From Cyanophora paradoxa (Eukaryota; Glaucocystophyceae; Cyanophorales; Cyanophoraceae): a DNA stretch of 64,000 nt. The notes below the pieces were generated by a model. That model saw nothing but the letters and a program-made list of their open reading frames with translations, made no database searches and had not been told where the DNA came from. This document shows positions 32,501 through 43,702 of this stretch, one piece after another (position 1 is the stretch's first letter; each line of letters opens with the position of its first letter). The translations under genes and the position numbers were made by a program. Location of the stretch: contig QPMI01000053.1 in NCBI GenBank assembly GCA_004431415.1, positions 26,001-90,000 of the forward strand, read 5' to 3'.

Positions 32501-33920
32501 GCAGTTGACTGTGCTGTGCAGGCAGGAGAGTCTGCTGCGAATTCTGTTAAAAAGTACCAGGATGATGACCGGGAAGAAGAAGACGATGATAACGGGATGT
32601 GGGCATCAAAAAACCGAGGTCCGAGGCTGCAATGATCGCAGCAGAAGCTCCTCTAATGCATGAACAGGACGTCGCAATGTCAGCTACGATGACCCAGATG
32701 AAAAGGAGCAGCGTATCCAAAAGTCAGCAATGCGGAAGGATGCATTGGATGGTTCCGATGACGAGAATGACGAGCGCCCATTGGATCATGCAGTGAACGA
32801 AGTTGTTGAGGACACGGAAGAAGAACCTATCGCAGGAGATGCTGTTTCCGAGGGGGCACAGGTTGATTCCGATGAGGAAGTGCCCATGCGCAAGCAGAAG
32901 CCGTCGAGGAATAGCAAGGCTTCATCGGTCCGAGATGGTTCTTCCATGTTATTCGCTGCTTCATTGACTCGCTTGTTGCAGGCTGATCGGGCATCCTCTT
33001 TGGAGACAGCGGCAACGAAGGGGCTCAAGAACCTGGCAGCCACCATGTGCTCTTCAGAGGATGTCCCCCTTGTCCTCGATCCCAAATCTCACTGGATTGA
33101 AATTCGGTCGATCAAGGTGTGTGTGGCTCTTTCATCATAGATGGACTCCGTCATGCATCGTTTACCTGAGCCACTGTCGTTTCCAGGTTCCAGTTAAAGC
33201 GAAGCGATTGGCCATGGTGTCTCTCGCCGAGCATGCCTGCGGATTGACGCTGGTGCAAGAGACAGAAGGCATCAAGAAGTGCCATGTGATTGCAAACCCT
33301 TCCAACAAGGACGAGGTTGCTGTTCAAACAGAGGGTGTCAACTTCGAAGTGCTTTGGGAGTATGCCAAATTTGTCGATTGCGCTCGAGTGGACAGCAATG
33401 ATATTGCCGCCATCTTGCATTTCTATGGTAAGAGTTTGGGATATCGGTCACCATTTTGCCCTCATTGAACCGATTCAGGTGTCGAAGCAGCACGAGCAGC
33501 TATCGTGAAGGAGATTCGTGGTGTCTTCCAGGTGTACGGAATTGTGGTGGACATGCGCCACTTGTCGCTCATTGCCGACTATATGGTCTGCTTTTTTTCC
33601 CTTCCCTGAATCGGTCACTCTTATCTATATGCAGACACTTGGTGGCGCCTTCACGCCTTTCAGTCGGATGGGGATGGCGCGGAATCCTTCACCGCTACTG
33701 AAGATGTCCTTCGAGACCACCACTCAATTCCTGATGGATGCCGCACTGTGAGTTTTTTGCATAAAATCTGCCATTTCCAGACTGAGAATGGAGCTTTTGT
33801 TCCGCCAGAACTGGAGACTATGATGACTTGTCCACTCCTGCTTCCAGGATAGTCATCGGACGAGTTCCGCCAGGGGGCACTGGCAGCTTTGACCTGCTTT
33901 CCGCGAAGGTCAAGAATTAG
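26573..33920 (+). CDS. RPA1: DNA-directed RNA polymerase I, largest subunit (RPA1/RPA190)
   Basis: Catalytic subunit that transcribes rRNA in the nucleolus. Exon 1 (26573-26754) reads [40 protein letters not shown] and [15 protein letters not shown]. The clamp zinc site [18 protein letters not shown] follows the first intron, then [20 protein letters not shown]. The metal-A motif [15 protein letters not shown] is split by an intron at about 29246-29300. Later come [16 protein letters not shown] (31650-31695), [19 protein letters not shown] with [20 protein letters not shown] (trigger-loop region, 31768-31935), an acidic Pol I-type insert (around 32760-32900), and the C-terminal [20 protein letters not shown] to [20 protein letters not shown]. 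More than twenty introns of 40-70 nt. The stop at 33918-33920 lies in sequence that also flanks a family A copy at 16449. Confidence 0.93.
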
Positions 33921-34080
33921 GACTGCGTGTGCTGTGGGTGGTGTGAATGCCATGGCTGTGCTTATCGCGTTTGGACACGTACTAAAAATGCAGGTCCGGG
34001 CTACAAGTGTGGGATGTACACTGCGGCCACTGTAGCCGCGGGCCCAGCCCACCGGGGGGAAACCATTGAACAGCTGGGCC
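33921..34080. mobile_element. Partial copy of repeat family A after RPA1
   Basis: GCGTTTGGACACGTACTAAA starts about 48 bp after the RPA1 stop, followed by GCAGGTCCGGGCTACAAGTG, GGGATGTACACTGCGGCC and GGGCCCAGCCCACC. The element breaks off near 34070. Confidence 0.7.
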
Positions 34081-35009
34081 GGCAACAGCGAGGGTCGCAC
34101 CTCAGTCTGATTTGCATTAGCACATCCGTACAACAATGAAGTCGTAATGTCGACCATACCCTCATGATCACGTGCACTGAAAACCGCGAGGGCCGCACCT
34201 TCCGGATCCTATCTGTCGGTCCATATGTCCAGCCCAGATTGTCGTCGGTCGCGTCTGAAATGCGAATAGCCCAAGCATACTATGATACGTATACATGTAC
34301 CAGATGGTATATATACGTAGCACGGATCTGCATACGTAGCCGCGGCGCATATTCATGTAGGCGATCGTTGTACCCCGAAGCGGCCAAAAGAAACTTGGAA
34401 GTGCCTGGGAGTGTATGTAAGCTGTGCAGCTACATTACGAGAACGATCCCACAGCCGAGAAGAGCGGTGAGTGCCGAGCCGAATAGTCCGAATAGTTCTT
34501 TAGCGTGTGCATTTTTGCGCGACACGGGATGTTTGCACGGCACGCCCTTATTTAGCTACGCGCTAGAGCTCAAGAGCCGAACCCTAAGCTCGCTGGTGGG
34601 CTGGGCCCGCGGCCGCGGCGGCGCAGTGCACATCCCACACTTTAAGTACGTGTCCAAATGCGAACCGCGCAAGCATACGCGGGAGCAGCTGCCAGTGGCA
34701 CACAGCTTAGCAAAGCTGTTTGATGAGCTCCTAACGCGCAAGAAGGGCGCAAGCTTAAATGCACGGGCGTGCAGGTTCAGCTCAAGAGCCGAAGATAGTC
34801 GAGTAAGAGCCTTCACGACTAAGAGCCCTCCGCGGTTATAGATCGCGCCCTTTTTATTTGCAGTCATCAAGCAGCTTTGCTAAGCTGTATGCCACTGCCA
34901 GCTGCTGCTTAACTAGCCGCGCGTATGCTTGCGCGGTTCTAGCTAAGCTGCGTGCCGCAGGCAGCTGCGAAACGGGCAGCGCCACCGGGCAGTTCATTTG
35001 ATTCAAGCT
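34081..35009. other. Intergenic repeats, including a hairpin-forming inverted repeat
   Basis: A family A end (CATCCCACACTTTAAGTACG TGTCC) lies at about 34630-34657. From 34658 to 34943 there is an inverted repeat with arms of about 80 bp that begin GAACCGCGCAAGCATACGCG. No convincing gene; open frames here are chance. Confidence 0.5.
34658..34943. repeat. Inverted repeat (fold-back element), arms about 80 bp
   Basis: Left arm about 34661-34727 (CAAGCATACGCGGGAGCAGC, GCACACAGCTTAGCAAAGCT); right arm about 34863-34943 is the inverse (CAGCTTTGCTAAGCTGTATG to GCGTATGCTTGCGCGGTTC) with small gaps. The loop is about 135 bp. It looks like a MITE or decayed fold-back transposon. Confidence 0.65.
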
Positions 35010-35560
35010 ATGGAATCAGCAGCGACGTGGGAAAGGCCAAGGGCACAGCGACGGGTCGTCGGTAACGAGGGAACGTCGATTTTGAGGAGGCCACAGAACC
35101 AAAGGAAGGACCCGAAAGCGAGCGCGGGGGGTTTCTGGATGAATGAACGTCTTTACGGGAAGCCTGATCCGAACCCGTTGTCCGGCACAACCGAATACAA
35201 AGATTCGATCAGGGGGTCGGTTCTTATTGAAGTACAAATCGAAATCGTACCCGGTTTGTCTGACTTCCCTGGTTTCTCGTAGGGGAGCCCTTCCTGATCG
35301 CCGTGACCCTGCAAATTTGGGGCTCTGTGTGCATCCAGTTTTGGAGCCCTTGCCCCCGGAGATTCCAGCAAATGCCCCGAGTGGCGCCAATGCGTTCTTC
35401 ACAACAAGCTACAGGGTCAGCACACGATATAGCTTTCATTTGTGCTAATTTTAATTTGATTTCATAGATGGACTTCGGCCGTGGTGGTTCTTATCTGACG
35501 AAGGAAGAGAATGACGTTTTTGGAAGGAGCGTAAAAAATGCGTACTCAACGCCAAAATAG
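35010..35560 (+). CDS. Hypothetical protein, about 140 residues
   Basis: Three exons give an unbroken reading. Exon 1, from ATG 35010: MESAATWERPRAQRRVVGNE, GGFWMNERLYGKPDPNPLSG, TTEYKDSIRGSVLIEVQIEI, VPGLSDFP. A 66-nt intron (GTTTCTCG to CATCCAG) leads to VLEPLPPEIPANAPSGANAF and FTTSYR, and a second intron (GTCAGC to TTCATAG) to MDFGRGGSYLTKEENDVFGR and the stop at 35558-35560. Both introns obey GT-AG and restore the frame, which supports the model. No family is recognised; the short polar motifs (TTEYKDS, TTSYR) recall microtubule-inner proteins of cilia, but that is only an impression. Part of exon 1 is copied at 3475-3548. Confidence 0.6.
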
Positions 35561-35604
35561 GTCACCTATATGCCGAGCTGTATTCACGGTTGAAGGCAAC
35601 TAGC

Positions 35605-36960
35605 TCGCATTTGGACACGTACTAAAACGCAGGTCCGGGCTACAAGTGTGGGAATGTACACTGCGGCCGCCGCGGCCGCGGGCCCAGCCCACCAGGGAGC
35701 TGGCCGGCCAGGCCCTGCATGGCCTTCGAAGGGAGTAATGCCATGATGCGCCTCCCCACGGACACTGTGGCTAGCTAGAGCTACAGGTGCCCGCATGCAC
35801 GGCGTGGTGCTGCATCGCGTCTTGAGGCGGCGGGGGTCGTTCTCGGGGCGGTGGCGGGAGCCCCTACGGGCCCCGGGGGGGGCCCGACATGGAGTCAGCC
35901 TGCGGTCGGCGCCGGGGGGGGGGCGCGTCATGAGCCCTGATGAGAAGATTGATGCAGCTGAAAAGCGGTGTGCCTGCACGCCCCGCCACTAGCTATATAG
36001 CCTCCTTACAGTGCAGCTAGAAGCTTTACTGGCCCAGCCTGACTCAAAAGTTCGGACCTCCCGAGTCCAAGGCTTGGGCGTGTCTTATACATACTCTTCT
36101 TCTTCCCGAGTCCAAGGCCTTGGGGTCCTTCAAGGCTTCGCCTTTGTGCCTTGGGCCTTCGGGTCCTTCGCCTTTCGTCAAAACCGCACGGCCCGCTTGG
36201 GTGTCACACACACGGTGTGTCTTATACATACTCTTCTTCTTCTTCTTCCGAGTCCAAGGCTGGACTGAGGAGATCCGAGGTAGTGAGAGGAGCAGGCACT
36301 CACAGGCTAGGCCTAGGCTCTGGATCTCTGACCTAGGCTAGGCTCCGAGGCTCGCGGCCCTGAATCGAAATTGTAATCCGATCGATGATCCAATATTAAT
36401 GATCATCAGATCGACTTTGCGAATCATTGAATGGCCCGGCCCAGCCGCAGGGCCCGGGCCCGGTACTGGTGGCACTGCGGCAGTGGAATCTGGAGCGCCA
36501 GGCCCTGGGGGTCACATGGGTCAACGCATATAATCCAACCGTTGAATTTCGGAACCTCAGACCGTCGGACGTGCAATTGCACTTAATAATTTACTACTAA
36601 GTTAAGCTCAATTCCGCCAAACCTCGTCCAACCCTCTGTCCAACGAAGTCCGACTACACTACTAGGCTAGTACTTTGAACTAACCCTGATCGCAACGAGG
36701 GCAACGAGGGGATGCAGGTGCGGGATCCGGAGCCCCACTTGACCCTGAATTCAAGAAGGACTGGCGAAGTCAAATTCGAAGCCAGCCTGAAGCCGAGACA
36801 ACCCCCACCGCCACAAGACGCGATGCAGCACCACGCCGTGCGGGCACATGTAGCTATAGCTAGCTATATAGCTAGAGTGTTCATGTCCGACGGTCCGCAG
36901 GGAGGCGCGCGCATTACTTGATCTCCTTAGGGGGCCACGCAGGGCCCGGCCCGGAATCAG
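35605..36960. mobile_element. Split copy of repeat family A carrying two fragments of the FKBP gene at its inner junctions
   Basis: Left part 35605-35930 runs from GCATTTGGACACGTACTAAA through the usual interior. At 35931 it switches to an FKBP exon/intron piece (to 36005; matches 18228-18160 inverted). The right part 36795-36960 is the other half of the family A interior (ACAACCCCCACCGCC, CTAGAGTGTTCATG, GTAATG-like inverse). Immediately before it, 36718-36795 matches FKBP intron 1 (18625-18550 inverted). The order of the two FKBP pieces is reversed relative to the gene. Between them (36006-36717) is other DNA, including repeated CCGAGTCCAAGGC and TATACATACTCTTCTTCTT blocks. Confidence 0.7.
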
Positions 36961-37199
36961 ACTCTGAGAGTTACTAAGTTAACGTTGCGATTACGACGTC
37001 CAACTTTCGACGCATCCTGATCCGCTACGGCACGGGCGTGGACGCGAAGCGCCTGCTCAGCTCGTAGCTAGCTAGGCTCCGATTCCCTTTTTTCCATCAG
37101 GGCACCAGTCCCTGCGGGTTACGCTCTCACCCAAACAGCACGGGTACAGTTAAAGCGCTGAGGTAGGAGGTCCGGCCGCGCCCGTAGCTTAGAAAGAGC
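36960..37199 (+). mobile_element. Fanzor-derived family B 3' end, copy B7 (opposite orientation), deletion derivative
   Basis: Reads GTTACTAAGTTAACGTTGCG, ACGACGTCCAACTTTCGACG, then GCATCCTGATCCGCTACGGC with the last coding exon to the stop TAG near 37066, and the conserved 3' region to AGAAAGAGCA at 37199. The jump from satellite to exon is the same as in copy B2. Confidence 0.75.
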
Positions 37200-37316
37200 A
37201 TACTGAGCACATAATAAGAACACGCAAGACCGACGCCTGCTTCTGATTTCTGTACACTGAGAGCAACTGCAGGCCGCAGCACAGCCTGGCGATTTGATTG
37301 GATCTAGACTGCCCGC

Positions 37317-40300
37317 CTACGCAGCAGCGATGGCGTTGTCCTCCAGCGCCTGGGCCTTGTCGAAAGCCTCGATCTCTGCTGCGTCCGCCTCCTCCTCTGC
37401 TCGCAGCCGGATCTCCCGCTTCTTCACCTCTGCGAGGCCGTGAGGCGGGGCCGGGGGTTTGGGTGGGTGGGCGGGTGGGTGGGTGGGGGGGGGGGGGGGG
37501 GGGGGGGAGGGGGGGGGGGGGGGGCGGCGGTGGAGGGGAGGGGAGGGCGTGGGCATGATCCAGCCCGCACCGATCTCGCGGTCGATCTTGGCGAGGGCAT
37601 CCGGGTCGAAGCTCGGGCGGCGCCCCGCCTTGTCCACGCCGGCGAGCTTCTTGGCCATTTCGTAGCGGCTCAGCGCGCACTCGGCCCGCAGGCGGTGCAT
37701 AGCCAGCTTCTCGGCCTGCAGGGCCTGCTCCGTCAGGATCCGCCGCCGCCGCTCCCGCGCCATGATCTCTGCCACCCGCCGCATCTCATCTCCCACCGTC
37801 GACACCTGCGCCGCATCAGAACCGAACACGGTCGAGCGAGCGACGGGAGAGAGGGCGGACCTTGGCGTCGAGGCGACCGGAGAGGCGCCGCTCGCCCGCC
37901 AGCTCGACGGCCATCGCTCGCTTCTCCTCCGCCTCCTCCGCCGCCCGCTTCTCCAGCGCCCCGCAGTGCAGCCGCAGCGCCGCCAGCTCCGCCCGCAGCC
38001 GGGCCGCCTCCTTGTCCCCCGCCGCGGCCGCTGCCCGCAACTGCGCCTCCGCGTGCTTCGCCTCGTCGATCGTGCGCCGCGTCGCGCCGTGCGCGTCCCT
38101 CTCGACCCGCAGCGCCTCCTCCGCCCGCAGCCGCGCCGCCTCCTCGCCGCCCGCGTGCCGCTCCGCCGCCGCGCGCGCCGCGTCTGCCGCCTTGGCCGCC
38201 CCCTCCGCCGCCTCCCGCCGCTCCCGCTCGGCGTGCAGGGCGGCCTTGGCCGCCCGCAGCTCGTCCGCGAGCGCGTTCTTACCGCCCTGCGCCTGCAGCC
38301 GCGCCTCCTCCTCTCGCCGCCGCTTCTCCTCCGCCCGCACCGCGTCCTCGGAGCGGGCGCGAAGGGCCTCGGCGAGGGCGGCCTTCTCGGCGCGCTCGGC
38401 CTGCAGCGCGTAGGAGAGGCGGTAGGCCTCGAGACGGGCCTTGCCGAGGGCCTCCTCGGCCGCGTCCCGCTGCAGGTCGAGGCGCTCCCGCTGCGCCCGC
38501 TTCTTCTCCGCCTCACGCCGATCCGCCACCGCCGGCCGCGAGTAGTGCGACTCCAGCCGCAGCTCGATCCGGTCCATCACCGCACTCGACCGCGCGCTGC
38601 TCCCCAGTGACCTGCGGGGGCGTCAGGGGGAGCCGGAGAGCTCCTTCCGGAGGGAGGGCGCGCCAGGTCGAGGAGACGACCGAGGGGGCGCTCTGGCGGC
38701 GCTTCGGGATCGGACCGTCGATCGAGTGGCGCGCCGCTGCGGGCCCGTCGACTCCTGCCCCCTACAGGAAAACCAGGGACGCGCACGCGCGTCGAAGCGG
38801 AGGGCCTTGCGCCCCAGCTTGGGCGAGGAGGCGCGGGCGTGCTTGGGCGAGCCCGCCGGCTCGCTCGCCGCGTCCCCGCGCCGCTCCCCCGTCGCGAGCG
38901 CGTTCTCGGCTGCCCCCCGCCAGTCAGCCCCCGGCCGAAGAGCGCCGCAGAATGGGCGGCGCACGGTCGTCGAAGCCGAAGCGGAGGGCCTTGCGGGCGG
39001 CCTTGGGCGACGAGGGGGCGGCGGCAACCTCCCCGCCGGTCCCGTGGCCGCCCAAGAGGACGGCGAGGGTCGGCAGGGGGGCCGAGGCGCCCTCCTGCGA
39101 CTCGTCCGCCTTGGGCTCCCCGCGGGGGACGGCCGCCGAGGGCTCGGAGGCCTCGGCCGCCCCCACGAGGAGGGGCTCCTCTGCCTCGACGGCCAGCGTC
39201 GCCGCGGAGCCCTCCACGGTCAAAGTTGGGGAGGCCTCGGCCTCAACCCGCTCCGAGACCTGAGGGAAGACTCAGAGGCCGTCCGGGCTGCACAAGGAAC
39301 AGCGGGGCACCTTGATGAAGAGGGCGGAGGGTGAGCAGAGGGGCGCGGCGGCCTCGGTCTCCTCCGAAACCTGAGGGAAAGAGTTACAAAGCGAGAAGCC
39401 TCCATACAGAGCCGATGAGCACCTTGGAGAAGAGGACAGAGGGGGAGCAGAGGGGCACGGCGGCCTTGGCCTCCTCCGAAACCTTCCGAAACGAATCAGA
39501 GGCTTGGCTGCATCCAAGGCAGAACCGAGGGTACCTTGGAGAAGAGGACGGAGGGGGGGCAGAGCTCGAGGGGTCCCTCGCGAGCGACTCCGGCCTTAGC
39601 CTCGGCTCCGGCCTGCAGAAAAGCGTCAGATACCGCCGGACGCGCGGAAAGAACAGAGGCGTACCTTGGAGAAGAGGACGGAGGGGGAGCAGAGGAGACC
39701 CCTGGAGTCCTGGTCTTGCCCGTCCTCGGGCTCGGGCTCGTCTTCTGCAGAGGGCTCGGTGCCGCCCGCAGAGAAAGCGTAATGAAGGCCGGAGCGGACC
39801 CTCGAGGTCATCGGCGCCGGCGTCGAGGACGAAGCTGACGGTGCGAACCGAGGCTAGAGTCCCCGCCCGCAGCAGCTGCGCGCAGGCCTCCTTGCGCATC
39901 CCCTCCCCCTCCTCCTCGTCGTCGAGGCTGGCAAAGGAGACGGCGGGTGCCAGCGCGGGGCCCGCAGATTCCGGGGCCGCGAGGAGCTCCGAGGCCGACA
40001 GGGGCGACGGCTCGGGCAGCTCGAAGGTTCCGAAGAGGTGGTCGAGGCCCGGTTCGATCGTGGGCTCCCCGAGCGACTCGGCTGCCTCGCTCGGCTCGGC
40101 CTCGGGCCGCTCGGCGGCGGGGGCCTTCACGTCGTTCGCTGGACTGGAAGTCTCCGAGGCCGCTGCGATCCCTTGGGCGATCTTCGGCTCCCGACCGAGA
40201 TCCTCCTCATTGTTCGAATTATCCAACTCCCCGAGGGCGCCGAAGAAGGTCTCGCCGAGCTCGACCTCGGGCCACGCCTGCTTCGGCGAGCTCTCGCTCT

Positions 40301-40583
40301 CCGCTGCGGGAGCGTGAGTCGACGAGCGGAGAGAAGGGGCTGGTCGAGCGGCGCACGGGGCGGGGGCGGGAAATCGGGCTTCTTAAGCTCGGCCTTGCTT
40401 GGGCGCGGCGACTCGGGCTCCGAAGCGTCGACGGAAGACGCCATCGAAGGCGACTTCACCAAAGAGCGCTCGTCGTCCGAGATGGAGGAGAAGCACTGGG
40501 ACGCACACGTCAGCAAGGCAGGCACCACGCCTCGGCGGTCGGCGCACCTTGAAGTTCAGGGCGCAACCGGGTGCTCCGCGCAT
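37317..40583 (-). CDS. Large coiled-coil protein with repeated short exons, function unknown
   Basis: The C-terminal half (38580-37317) is an almost continuous charged coiled coil, e.g. EAEKKRAQRERLDLQRDAAE, AEEKRRREEEARLQAQ and ERREAAEGAAKAADAARAAA, then MRRVAEIMARERRRRILTEQ, CALSRYEMAKKLAGVDKAGR and a final exon EVKKREIRLRAEEEADAAEI ending in IAAA and the stop at 37317. An intron near 37450-37530 holds long C-runs. The N-terminal half (40583-38600) is acidic and Ser/Pro-rich: SSISDDERSLVKSPSMASSV, FGTFELPEPSPLSASELLAA, SFASLDDEEEGEGMRKEACA. Four short exons between 39710 and 39300 repeat the motif PLCSPSVLFSK. It could be a cytoskeletal or centrosome-type protein; no specific family. The start at 40583 (MRGAPGCALNFK) is tentative. 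Confidence 0.6.
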
Positions 40584-41294
40584 GAGTCAAAGGCGCGGCG
40601 TGCCTGGCGATAGAGACGGGCGACAATAGCGCTACCAGTGAGCACTCAGAGGGAGGCTTGGGCGGGTGCCGAGCAGATCTAGTGCCGCGGATCGAAGCTG
40701 CAGCTGATGGTCGAGCTGCCGAGAGCGTACAGACTGCGCGGGAGCCGCTGCAGCGGCGGGCTGGACTCTGCGAATCTGCGGGCTTAGCTGTGCAAGTGCG
40801 AGGACAGTGCGTGTGAGGGCGACGCGAGCTGCGGGCTTAGCTGTGTGAATCTGCGAGTGGGGTGGCGGCTGCTGGCAGAGGGTGGAGGGCGCCGTCGACA
40901 GCGCAGGGCATGCCACGTGCAATGAGGGGCTGAAGAGGCCAGGGTGTCACATTTCTAAAGGGACTGAAGGACTGAAGGGGCTGAGCTGGAGCTGAGCTGG
41001 GAGGGGGGGGGGGGGGGAGGGGGGGGTGGAGAGGAGAGGGGGGGGGGCGTGCAACTTTCGGGTGCAGTGACAAGCGTAAGTCTGTGTACCCCACAGGTAA
41101 GGTCCGACGCACAAGGTCCGCAGGTTTCTTCTTTCTCGCCTCCCCCAGCCCGGGATCTGTGAGTGCTGCCTTCCCCGTGAACTCTGAACACCTTATCGTC
41201 CAATTCCGAAGCTCCAGTCCCGTTTCCAGTGTCACCCAGTCACTTGAATTTGTCGCGCCTCGAAGCTCCCGTGACTCGGAATTCCTCAGAAGCC
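40584..41294. promoter_or_regulatory. Divergent 5' region between the coiled-coil gene and histone H3, with G-runs
   Basis: GC-rich DNA with repeated GCTGAG and CTGCGAATCTGCG-like words, and G-runs near 41000-41050. No gene is seen. It probably holds both promoters. Confidence 0.45.
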
Positions 41295-41925
<631 letters not shown>

Positions 41926-42883
41926 AGCCTCGCCCAACAGAGCGCTTGCGTGGATGCGCGAAACTGTGTACAGCTTAGATATTAGGAACCGCATGTCGGA
42001 ACGTGTGCCGTGGAAAGAAAGTCGAATGTGCTCATGCATCCATTGCTACCTCGGGGCCTAATCGTAATCATAATCAAAAGACGCCCAACCCCTCGTGGCC
42101 TAACTTGAAGTAATCGTAATCGTAATCAAAGACGCAATCAAAGACGTCAAAGATCGTAATCGTTATCAAAGATCTAGATGTCCAAACCCTCAGGGCCTGC
42201 TGTTAGTACTCGTAATCATCATCAAAGACACCCAACTTAGCAACCGGAGCCTCATGCCCACTAGGTAGCAAGGGGGCCACATGCCATGATGTACATGTAA
42301 ACAGGTGCAGCCCGGAGCCTTCGAATTCGATGCATATGCATGCGCAGGGCTCGTCCGCAGCAGCCGGACAGCTCGCGCTCTGGTGGGCTGGGCGGCCACT
42401 GGGCCAGGCCTGCAGCTGGGCCCACTGGGCCACGGCCATAGCCCCAATTGCCCCTGTTCATGAAGGCTGAAGGATTGGCTTTAATCCATTGCTACCCCGC
42501 ATTTATATATATATATACAAGTGTGGGATGTACACTGCGGCCGCCGGGCTGGCCGCGCCATGGCTATCATAGTAGTATAGCTAGCGCTGGACTACGGGAC
42601 TCTGCCGCAGTGCCTTCGTCAGTGAGTTCGACAAACGAGACAGGCAGACTCTTGAGCTCAACTTAGCAAAACGCTCGTCGACAGACGGCCTCGGCCCCTC
42701 CGTTTCAGTCCGATTTCACGGTATCGGCTTTGGAATTCATCCCCGATGGGGAAAAATGCTTGACGCTGCTAAGAAAAAAGGATTCCAGCAGGGCCTATAA
42801 CTATAACGTTTGTAACTATCATAGTATAACTATAACTATAACGAGGATAGCAAGTGCGGCAACAAGCTGCCCCAAGGGCCTCT
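41926..42883. repeat. Intergenic with (GTAATC)n blocks and family A pieces
   Basis: 42058-42240 contains repeated TAATCGTAATC and CAAAGACGCCCAACCCCT-like units; the same mix recurs at 43310-43410. A family A piece (ACAAGTGTGGGATGTACACT) lies at 42517-42545. A run of CTATAAC words lies at 42795-42845. No gene. Confidence 0.55.
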
Positions 42884-42980
42884 CTCAGGCCCCACACTTC
42901 CTAGACTCATGTGGTCGGTCTCTCCATCACTTGCTGCGTGGGTAGCACTCCTGGCTCTCGCGAAAGAAGGTCCTGTTGCC
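42884..42980 (+). repeat. Copy of an exon of the TMEM69-like gene
   Basis: CTCTCTCAGGCCCCACACTT onward to AAGAAGGTCCTGTTGCC equals 51861-51957 except for one base, including the intron acceptor. It encodes LMWSVSPSLAAWVALLALAK but has no neighbouring exons here. It abuts a family B copy. Confidence 0.85.
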
Positions 42981-42994
42981 CCCGCGGCCGAGGA

Positions 42995-43303
42995 TTCTAA
43001 TTTCGTCCAACTTTCGTCCAGTTGCGATTACGATCCCCCAACTAGGCCTGGGGCCGGCTCGCCCTCCCAGCGCCGCCCGATCGCGATCGTAATCGTACTC
43101 TCTCAGGAGCATCTTCATCCGCTACGGCACGGGCGTGGACGCGAAGCGCCTGCTCGGCTCGTAGCTAGCTAGGCTCCGATCCCCTTTTTCCCCATCAGGG
43201 CACCAGTCCCTGCGGGTTACGCTCTCACTCACCCAAACAGCACGGGTACAGTTAAAGCGCTGTAGGTAGGAGGTCCGGCGCGCCCGTCGCTTAGAAAGAG
43301 CAG
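42995..43303 (+). mobile_element. Fanzor-derived family B 3' end, copy B8 (opposite orientation)
   Basis: Begins with TTTCGTCCAACTTTCGTCCA satellite, then the Fanzor intron (GGCCGGCTCGCCCTCCCAGC, ATCGTAATCGTACT), the last exon IFIRYGTGVDAKRLLGS with stop near 43163 and the conserved 3' region ending AGAAAGAGCA at 43303. Confidence 0.75.
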
Positions 43304-43702
43304 GGCCTAATCGTAATCGTAATCAGACATCCAACCCCTAATCCTAATCGTAATCAAAGATCCCCAACCCCTCAGGGCCTGTTAGTAATCGTAATCGTAA
43401 TCAATTGCAAAGACGTCCCGCAGCCGATCCTGGCATGGTAAACAGGAGCCCGGGTGCGGCCCTGGCAGCCAGAATTTGAAGTTTTGCTTTAGCCGCCAGC
43501 CCAGGTCGCGGACGGAAATATTAATGCTTGAAGACACAGCACGATGCATATTATATATAAAGCTAAAGCGAACGCAACTATCTACAAGTCTGAGAGAATA
43601 CGGCGAATATACCATGAATTCTAGCATAACAATCCGGCCTGCTAACCTTCAGGATGCGAGATGAGATATAGAGGATGCAAGATCGGCAGCCTGTGTTTCA
43701 AG
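43304..43702. repeat. (GTAATC)n repeats, otherwise nothing recognised
   Basis: TAATCGTAATCGTAATCA-type units at 43308-43345 and 43386-43402, then unique AT-richer DNA. No gene. Confidence 0.5.

Noticed and set aside
34164-34841. 225-residue plus-strand protein
   Set aside because: The frame crosses a family A end and a hairpin repeat and has no recognisable domain.
37440-39263. 607-residue plus-strand Arg/Pro-rich protein
   Set aside because: It is the complement of the coiled-coil gene, whose strand has introns, a consistent heptad pattern and sensible composition.
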